A stretch of DNA of 64,000 bases from Glycomyces luteolus (GTDB lineage: Bacteria > Actinomycetota > Actinomycetes > Mycobacteriales > Micromonosporaceae): contig NZ_JAPZVP010000018.1 of the NCBI RefSeq assembly GCF_027622875.1, positions 55,106 to 119,105 on the forward strand, given 5' to 3'. Position 1 is the first letter of the stretch. Each line of letters begins with the position of its first letter. Shown piece after piece: positions 59,079 to 64,000 of the stretch. Position numbers and translations under genes: made by a program. The notes under the pieces were generated by a model. That model did no database searches. It was not told the origin of the DNA and saw only the letters and a program-made list of their open reading frames with translations.

Positions 59079-59900
59079 CTATCGGTGCTGGCGCCGGTAG
59101 GCGGCGGGCGGGATGCCGCATGCGGCCGTGAAGGCGGCGTAGAAGCGGCTGACCGAGCTGAAGCCCGAATCGGCTGCCACGGCAGCGATCGGCAGGTCGG
59201 TGGTGACGAGCAGGCGCCGCCCCTCGGCCAGGCGGCACCGGGTGAGGTAGTCGTTGATCGTGGTGCGGACGATCTTGCCGAAGTGCGTCATGGCGTAGTT
59301 CGGGTGCAGGCGCGCCGCCGCGGCGACATCGGCCACGGTCAGCGGCTCACGGAAGTGCTCGGCGATGTGCCGGGCCATCGTGACGACATGGCGCAGTGCG
59401 GGATCGCCTCCGGAGTAGTGGCGCACCCGGTCCTGCGGCGCGTCCAGTCCGAGGCGCCGGACCCGCGCCTCGACCTCGAGCAGCAGGATGCGACGGCGCT
59501 CCGGTTGCGCGCTGGCCAGATCGGCGGCCCACTGGGTGAAGCTCGCGGCGTCCGCTTCCATTGCCGCCGAAGGCGGAGCGATGAGCGGCATCCCCGAGAG
59601 CAGGCGCCCGACCAGGGCGGTCGGGAGGCCCCAGCCCAGGAACGTCGCGAACGGCACCTGCACCCAATGCGCCCGGGTCGCGGAGTTCGCGACGAGCTGG
59701 TGGGGCACCGCCGCCCAGAACGCCGCCACCGATCCGGGCCCGATCTCGACGGGCTCGCCGCCGAACAGGTAGAGCATCGTGCCGCCCTCGGCGACGAAGT
59801 TGATCTCCAGGTCGTCGTGCTGGTGGGCGGTGTCCATGAGGATCGGCCGCCCGGCCCACCCCACCAGCTCCGGCGGTGCGATCGCGATCTGAGGATCCAA
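59079..59900 (-). CDS. AraC-family regulator with cupin sensor domain
   Basis: A 273-residue regulator. The N-terminal half is a cupin-like sugar-sensing domain (HQHDDLEINFVAEGGTMLYLFGG, PGSVAAFWAAVPHQL). The C-terminal half is the double helix-turn-helix AraC domain (LTVADVAAAARLHPNYAMTHFGKIVRTTINDYLTRCRLAEGRRLL, SGFSSVSRFYAAFTAACGIPPAAYR). TTG 59900 is the best start, with GGAACGAG about six bases upstream. It is divergent from the Gfo/Idh oxidoreductase, its likely target. A perfect palindrome CGGTCGCGACCG lies between them at 59972-59983. Confidence 0.88.
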   Translation of the reverse strand: MDPQIAIAPPELVGWAGRPILMDTAHQHDDLEINFVAEGGTMLYLFGGEPVEIGPGSVAAFWAAVPHQLVANSATRAHWVQVPFATFLGWGLPTALVGRLLSGMPLIAPPSAAMEADAASFTQWAADLASAQPERRRILLLEVEARVRRLGLDAPQDRVRHYSGGDPALRHVVTMARHIAEHFREPLTVADVAAAARLHPNYAMTHFGKIVRTTINDYLTRCRLAEGRRLLVTTDLPIAAVAADSGFSSVSRFYAAFTAACGIPPAAYRRQHR

Positions 59901-60011
59901 GAAGAACTCGTTCCAATCCGTGAAGACTTCTCTGATCGGAATGTATACGGTGATGCCGCAGCGGTCGGCACCGGTCGCGACCGATCATCCTCGATCACCA
60001 AGGAGTCACCC

Positions 60012-61214
60012 GTGTTCTCAATCGGCATCGTCGGCGCCGGCCAGTTCGCCGGCGCGTTCGCGAAACTGTTCAACGCCCACCCCGGGGTCTCCCGCGTCAC
60101 CGTCACCGACCTCCTCCCCGAACGCTCCGCGGCCCTCGTCGGCGAGCTCGGCCTGGCAGGGGTGGCGGACGACTTCGACGCGATGCTCGCCTCGGACGTG
60201 GACGCCGTCGCGATCTTCACCCAGCGGTGGACCCACGGCCCGCTCGTGGAGCGGGCGCTGCGCGCGGGCAAGCACGTCTACTCGGCCGTGCCGATGGCCT
60301 TCACCGCCGAGGAGATCGCCGCGATCATCGACGCCGTCAAGGAAACCGGCCTCACCTACATGATGGGAGAGACCAGCTACTACCACCCCGCCACCGTGCT
60401 CGCCCGGCAGAAAGCCGCCGAAGGCGCCTTCGGCCGCGTCTTCTACGCCGAGGGCGACTACGTGCACGACATGGACCACGGCTTCTACGCCGCCTACCAG
60501 TACAGCGGCGGCGACGACTGGAAGCGCACCGCCAGCTTCCCGCCCCTGAAGTACCCCACCCACGCCATCGGCGGCGTGCTCGGCGCCTGGAACACCCACG
60601 CCGTCAGCGTCAGCGCCATCGGCGTGCCCGACCAGCGCGGCGACGGCGTCTTCGACAAGTCCGTGAGCATGTTCGCCAACGATTTCTCCAACGCCACCGC
60701 GCTGTTCGAGACCGCCGACGGCGGCAGCATGCGCACCAACGAGTTCCGCCGGGTCGGCCTCGCCCACTGGATCCCGGAGTCCCGCTTCACGTTCTACGGC
60801 ACCGAGGGCATCCTCGAGCAGAACTCCCGCTCCACGTTCTGGCATGAGCGGTCCGGCCCCCTCAACGACCTCACCGACCTCGTGAAGCCCGGTTGGGCGA
60901 CCGGCGCCGACGACCCCGTCCTGGCCAATGTCGACCCGGCGCTGCACGACTCCTTCATCTCCGGGCATGCGCCCGTGCACGACACCTCCGCGCTCCCGGT
61001 CGAGTTCAAAGGGCTCGGGAACGGCCACATGGGCAGCCACCAGCTGCTCGTGCACGACTTCGTGACCGCTGTGAACGAGCGGCGCCTGCCGAGTGTGAAC
61101 GCCTGGGTCGCCGCCCGGTACACCCTGCCGGGCATCGTGGCCCACGAGTCCGCGCTGCGCGGCGGCGAGCGACTCCGGATCGACGACTTCGGCGACGCAC
61201 CGGCCACCGCCTAG
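60012..61214 (+). CDS. Gfo/Idh/MocA family oxidoreductase
   Basis: A 400-residue NAD(P)-dependent sugar oxidoreductase. The Rossmann loop is IGIVGAGQFAGAFAKLF, and the typical EKP is replaced by AVPMAFTAEE at residues 95-104. The C-terminal half has the Gfo/Idh beta-sheet (YHPATVLARQ, GDYVHDMDH, PPLKYPTHAIGGVLGAW) with the His of the catalytic DxxxH-type triad. Substrate: a pyranose or inositol-like sugar, not further predictable. GTG 60012 has AAGGAG seven bases upstream. Divergent from the AraC regulator. Confidence 0.9.
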   Translation: MFSIGIVGAGQFAGAFAKLFNAHPGVSRVTVTDLLPERSAALVGELGLAGVADDFDAMLASDVDAVAIFTQRWTHGPLVERALRAGKHVYSAVPMAFTAEEIAAIIDAVKETGLTYMMGETSYYHPATVLARQKAAEGAFGRVFYAEGDYVHDMDHGFYAAYQYSGGDDWKRTASFPPLKYPTHAIGGVLGAWNTHAVSVSAIGVPDQRGDGVFDKSVSMFANDFSNATALFETADGGSMRTNEFRRVGLAHWIPESRFTFYGTEGILEQNSRSTFWHERSGPLNDLTDLVKPGWATGADDPVLANVDPALHDSFISGHAPVHDTSALPVEFKGLGNGHMGSHQLLVHDFVTAVNERRLPSVNAWVAARYTLPGIVAHESALRGGERLRIDDFGDAPATA

Positions 61215-61230
61215 ACCCGGGGCGATCGAG

Positions 61231-61389
61231 ATGATCAAGACGTTCGTCGACGCGGTCACCGACGGCCCGGTGACCTTGACGGTCCGCTTCTGGAGCGGCA
61301 GGACGCTCTCGTACACCGCGACCCGCAACGGCGACACCGGCACCGGCACCGGCACCGGCACCGGCACCGGCACCGGCACGGTCGTTTAA
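61231..61389 (+). CDS. Fragment of a carbohydrate-binding domain ending in a Thr-Gly repeat
   Basis: A 52-codon frame starting MIKTFVDAVTDGPVTLTVRF, then WSGRTLSYTATRNGD and seven Thr-Gly pairs before GTVV. The segment resembles the C-terminal strands of an X2/CBM-like module seen at the end of actinobacterial glycosidases (pattern DGPVTLTFHFWSGATVTYT). It has no signal peptide and no clear ribosome site, so it is either a leftover of a lost glycosidase or the tail of a short protein coupled to the oxidoreductase gene 16 bases upstream. Confidence 0.4.
   Translation: MIKTFVDAVTDGPVTLTVRFWSGRTLSYTATRNGDTGTGTGTGTGTGTGTVV
61336..61377 (+). repeat. Hexanucleotide tandem repeat, seven copies of ACCGGC
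   Basis: Seven perfect ACCGGC units, encoding alternating Thr-Gly. Copy-number change keeps the frame, so it would vary only linker length. Confidence 0.95.
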
Positions 61390-61513
61390 CCACAGGAACC
61401 CCGACCGGGGGCGGTGCACTCGCGCCGCCCCCGGTCGGCATGCGTTGGAAACCCCCGGCGCACAACTTGAATCCCCACGACGAGATCAAATTTCCGCAGA
61501 TTCGTCCAATCTA

Positions 61514-61543
61514 TTGACAAATTTAGATGTAGACAAGCATCAT
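61514..61543 (+). promoter_or_regulatory. Likely promoter of the GH12 gene
   Basis: TTGACA at 61514-61519 is a perfect -35 box inside an AT-rich stretch unusual for this window. CATCAT, 18 bases on, is the best -10. The stretch 61390-61621 carries no gene. Confidence 0.45.
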
Positions 61544-61621
61544 CGTTTTGGACGGATGGTCCAACAAACTTCGGCACAACGGCAGCAAGTGCGCCTTGCC
61601 GCCGAGTCATGGAAGGCGACG

Positions 61622-62428
61622 ATGCCAATGCGGCGAATCACATTCATCAGACGTATGGCCATGGGAGTGGCCGTCGCGCTCAGTGCCGCACTGGCCTCGA
61701 CGCTCCTGGCGGCCTCGCCCGCGCAGGCTGCCGGAACCTGCACCTCGGGCGGCACGGTCGCCATGGGCAAGTACTTCGTGACCAACAACCTGTGGGGCGC
61801 GGGCTCGGGCTCGGGCTGGCAGTGCTCATGGGACAGCTGGCAGTCCGGCGACTCCGTCGGGTGGGGCACCAACTGGAACTGGAGCGGCCAGTCGAATTCG
61901 GTGAAGAGCTACTCCAGCATCGTCCTCGGATGGCACTGGGGCTGGCAGCGGCCGGGCACCGAACTGCCGGTGCGCGTCGGCGACTACCGCTCCATCCCGA
62001 CCACCTGGAACTACACCGTGAGCCAGTCGGGGACGATGAACGTCGCCTACGACCTGTGGCTGCACCCGATGTCCAATCCAGGTTCGTCGAACAACCCGAC
62101 CGACGAGATCATGATCTGGCCCTACCGCGACGGCGGGGCCGGACCGGCCGGCACCTACCAGACGACCGTCAGCATCGGCGGCGCCAACTGGGACCTCTAC
62201 CGGGGCTGGATCGACGCGGGCAACGGCGTCGGCTGGAACGTCTTCTCGTTCATCCGCACCGCGAACACCACCTCCGTCAACCTGAACCTGCGCGACTTCA
62301 CCGGCGACCTCATCTGGCGCGGCTGGCTGAGCGGCGACAAGTACCTCTCCAGCGTCCAGGCCGGCACCGAAGTCTTCATCGGCAGCGGACGAGTCGACAC
62401 CAACAGCTACTGGGTCGACGTCCAGTAA
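61622..62428 (+). CDS. Secreted glycoside hydrolase family 12 endoglucanase
   Basis: A 268-residue secreted beta-glucanase. The signal peptide runs to about residue 37 (cleavage after SPAQA). The beta-jelly-roll catalytic domain shows YFVTNNLWGAGSGSGWQCSW, WNWSGQSNSVKSYSSIVLGWHWGW, the nucleophile Glu162 in TDEIMIWPYRDGG, GWNVFSFI, and the acid/base Glu250 in VQAGTEVFIGSG. No binding module is attached. It should cut beta-1,4-glucan, xyloglucan or mixed-linkage glucan. ATG 61622 has GGAAGG five bases upstream; ATG 61628 is an alternative. Confidence 0.92.
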   Translation: MPMRRITFIRRMAMGVAVALSAALASTLLAASPAQAAGTCTSGGTVAMGKYFVTNNLWGAGSGSGWQCSWDSWQSGDSVGWGTNWNWSGQSNSVKSYSSIVLGWHWGWQRPGTELPVRVGDYRSIPTTWNYTVSQSGTMNVAYDLWLHPMSNPGSSNNPTDEIMIWPYRDGGAGPAGTYQTTVSIGGANWDLYRGWIDAGNGVGWNVFSFIRTANTTSVNLNLRDFTGDLIWRGWLSGDKYLSSVQAGTEVFIGSGRVDTNSYWVDVQ

Positions 62429-62429
62429 G

Positions 62430-62474
62430 GATCGGCGGGCGGGCCCGGTCGGTGACCGGCCCCGCCCGCCGATC
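62430..62474 (+). terminator. Terminator after the GH12 gene
   Basis: GATCGGCGGGCGGG pairs with CCCGCCCGCCGATC, a perfect 14-bp stem with an inner hairpin (CCGGTC / GACCGG), directly after the stop. Confidence 0.85.
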
Positions 62475-62556
62475 TCGCACTCCCTGATCAGACACCGATC
62501 CCCGAGCGCAGGCCGCCGGTCTGCGCCGCCGCCCCCTAGAGAAAAGGGATACCTCA

Positions 62557-63879
62557 ATGGCAGCAGTCCTCCGATGGCGCGGCAGCGCGGCAGCGGTCTT
62601 CGCGATCGCGCTCGTGCTGGCTTCGGCGCTGACGGTCTTCATGGCACCGAAGGCCGCGCACGCCGCGCAGCTGACGCAGATCAGCAACTTCGGCAACAAC
62701 CCCGGCAACCTCGGCATGCACCTGTACGTGCCCGACAATGTCACCGCGAACCCGGCAATCGTGGTCGGCATCCACTGGTGCAACGGGTCGGCCACCGACG
62801 CCTACAACGGCTGGCAGTACGACGAGCTGGCGGAGCAGTACGGCTACATCCTGATCCTCCCGAACGTGACCCGGGACTACAAGTGCTTCGACGTCTCCTC
62901 CCCGGCCTCGCTCAGCGGCACGGGCAGCGACTCGGTCAGCATCAAGTCCATGGTGGACTATGTGATCGCCAACCACGGAGCCGACCGCAACCGGGTCTTC
63001 GCCACCGGCTTCTCCTCGGGCGCGATGATGACCAACGTCCTCCTCGGGGTCTACCCGGAGGTCTTCAAGGCCGGGTCGGCGTACGCCGGCGTGCCGTTCA
63101 CGTGCTTCGCGACCGACAACGGCTCGCAGTGGAACTCCGAGTGCTCCGAGGGCCGGATCGACCGCACCCCGCAGCAGTGGGGCGACGCGGTCCGGGGCGC
63201 CAACCCCGGCTACAGCGGTCCGTGGCCGCGCATGCAGCTCTGGCACGGCACCGAGGACGACGCGCTCCGCTACCCGAACTTCCAGGAGGAGATCGACCAG
63301 TGGACGAACGTCAACGGCACCGACCAGACCGCCGACTACACCGACACGCCGGAGCCGAACTGGACCCGCACCCGCTACGGCGGCACCGGCGGCCAGGCCC
63401 TGGTCGAGGCGAACAGCCTGAACGGCGTCAACCACTTCCCGCCGATCCGTGAGGCCGAGACGCTGCGCTTCTTCGGCCTGGCCGCGCAGCAGTCGGGCGC
63501 CAACGCGATCGTGGGGGCCGACTCGAACCGGTGCGTGGACGTGCCCGGCTCGCCTGCGGCGAACGGGACCCAGGCGCACCTGTGGGACTGCTACGGCGGT
63601 GTCAACCAGCAGCTGACCCGCACCTCGGCGGGTGAGCTGAGAGTGGGCGGCAAGTGCCTCGACGCGCATGGCTGGGGTACGGCCAACGGCACCGAGGTCG
63701 TGGTCTGGGACTGCTCGGGCGGCGCGAACCAGCGCTGGAACGTCAACGCGAACGGCACCATCACCAACGTCCATAACGGATTGTGCCTGGACGCGAACGG
63801 CGCGGGCACCGCCAACGGCACCCTGATCGTCCTCTGGACCTGCAGCGGCAGCGCCAACCAGCGCTGGAGCCTCCGATAG
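62557..63879 (+). CDS. Secreted esterase (PHB depolymerase/feruloyl esterase family) with ricin-type lectin domain
   Basis: A 440-residue secreted alpha/beta hydrolase. The signal peptide is about 1-36 (cleavage after KAAHA). The CE1/PHB-depolymerase-type catalytic domain has Ser153 in FATGFSSGAM, the early oxyanion strand IVVGIHWCNGS, LWHGTEDD carrying the likely Asp, and the His in NGVNHFPPI. From about 312 a ricin B (CBM13) domain follows with repeats CVDVPGSPAANGTQAHLWDC, CLDAHGWGTANGTEVVVWDC and CLDANGAGTANGTLIVLWTC. It likely removes acetyl or feruloyl groups from xylan. ATG 62557 has GAAAAGGG upstream. Confidence 0.9.
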   Translation: MAAVLRWRGSAAAVFAIALVLASALTVFMAPKAAHAAQLTQISNFGNNPGNLGMHLYVPDNVTANPAIVVGIHWCNGSATDAYNGWQYDELAEQYGYILILPNVTRDYKCFDVSSPASLSGTGSDSVSIKSMVDYVIANHGADRNRVFATGFSSGAMMTNVLLGVYPEVFKAGSAYAGVPFTCFATDNGSQWNSECSEGRIDRTPQQWGDAVRGANPGYSGPWPRMQLWHGTEDDALRYPNFQEEIDQWTNVNGTDQTADYTDTPEPNWTRTRYGGTGGQALVEANSLNGVNHFPPIREAETLRFFGLAAQQSGANAIVGADSNRCVDVPGSPAANGTQAHLWDCYGGVNQQLTRTSAGELRVGGKCLDAHGWGTANGTEVVVWDCSGGANQRWNVNANGTITNVHNGLCLDANGAGTANGTLIVLWTCSGSANQRWSLR

Positions 63880-63888
63880 GACCCCTGC

Positions 63889-63915
63889 GGCGGCCGCGAC
63901 CCGGTCGCGGCCGCC
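63889..63915 (+). terminator. Terminator after the esterase gene
   Basis: GGCGGCCGCGAC and GTCGCGGCCGCC form a perfect 12-bp stem with a three-base loop, nine bases after the stop. The remaining 85 bases of the window (63916-64000) are too short to assign. Confidence 0.75.
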
Positions 63916-64000
63916 CATTCGAGCGCGCAGGAGCAGCTGGGACGACTCCTCCACGGCCACGCCCCGTTCGTCATCGAGCAGAGGTTTGGCGACCAGGCGA

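Noticed and set aside
61336..61377. Hexanucleotide repeat as part of a CRISPR array
   Set aside because: Units are contiguous six-base copies without spacers; no cas genes are in the window.

Overview
High-GC Gram-positive DNA (about 70% GC). The gene content is that of a differentiating, mycothiol-using member of the Actinomycetota: Lsr2, a maleylpyruvate-isomerase-type mycothiol enzyme, a BldN/RsbN-like sigma and anti-sigma pair, a Rex-hemACDB operon, a MsiK-type sugar ATPase, a Cdc48-like AAA protein and a solitary CIRCE-controlled groEL. The gene order rex-hemA-hemC-hemD-hemB with a glutaredoxin and bldN next to it is the order I know from Streptomyces, but the proteins are not close enough to name the genus. 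A family such as Glycomycetaceae is a guess. Many genes here start with an in-frame GTG or ATG placed 6-7 bases after a TANNNT hexamer, which suggests that leaderless transcripts are common.

Layout. 0-2.5 kb: a divergent lipoprotein (cut by the window edge) and a response regulator/histidine kinase pair. 2.45-3.1 kb: RNA island with tRNA-Thr, SRP RNA and tRNA-Ser. 3.1-8.3 kb: clpC, lsr2, lysS on the minus strand. 8.4-12.7 kb: a Memo/radical-SAM pair, msiK and a mycothiol-dependent enzyme. 12.75-13.8 kb: murB. 13.9-20.4 kb: a toxin remnant, then the tetrapyrrole operon hemB-hemD-hemC-hemA-rex and a glutaredoxin. 20.7-26.2 kb: bldN, rsbN-like, a HAD phosphatase, a secreted unknown and folP. 26.4-28.1 kb: a SAM-I riboswitch driving a threonine-synthase-family gene, followed by a candidate structured RNA. 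28.2-38.2 kb: an acetyltransferase, a glycosyltransferase, Cdc48-like AAA ATPase, a beta-helix membrane protein, groEL with two CIRCE boxes and a membrane protein. 38.4-44.4 kb: peptide transporter, metallophosphoesterase with a perfect 87-bp tandem duplication, an acetyltransferase gene broken by TGA, LtrA and two small accessory genes.

44.5-54 kb reads as a polysaccharide-use locus: a 1422-residue secreted alginate-lyase-like protein, a 2-hydroxyacid dehydrogenase and a binding-protein/two-permease ABC operon without its own ATPase. At least four similar 12-bp operators with a central CG (GAAACCGTTATC type, LacI-family style) lie in its two intergenic regions. The lone MsiK-type ATPase at 10.6-11.7 kb is a plausible energy source for the importer. 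From 54 to 64 kb come an Rv3235-family protein, a DUF2786 protein, a pectate lyase, an HxlR/SnoaL pair, an AraC regulator with a Gfo/Idh oxidoreductase, a fragment of a carbohydrate-binding domain ending in a Thr-Gly repeat, a GH12 endoglucanase and an esterase with a ricin-type lectin domain. Together these describe a plant-cell-wall-degrading saprophyte.
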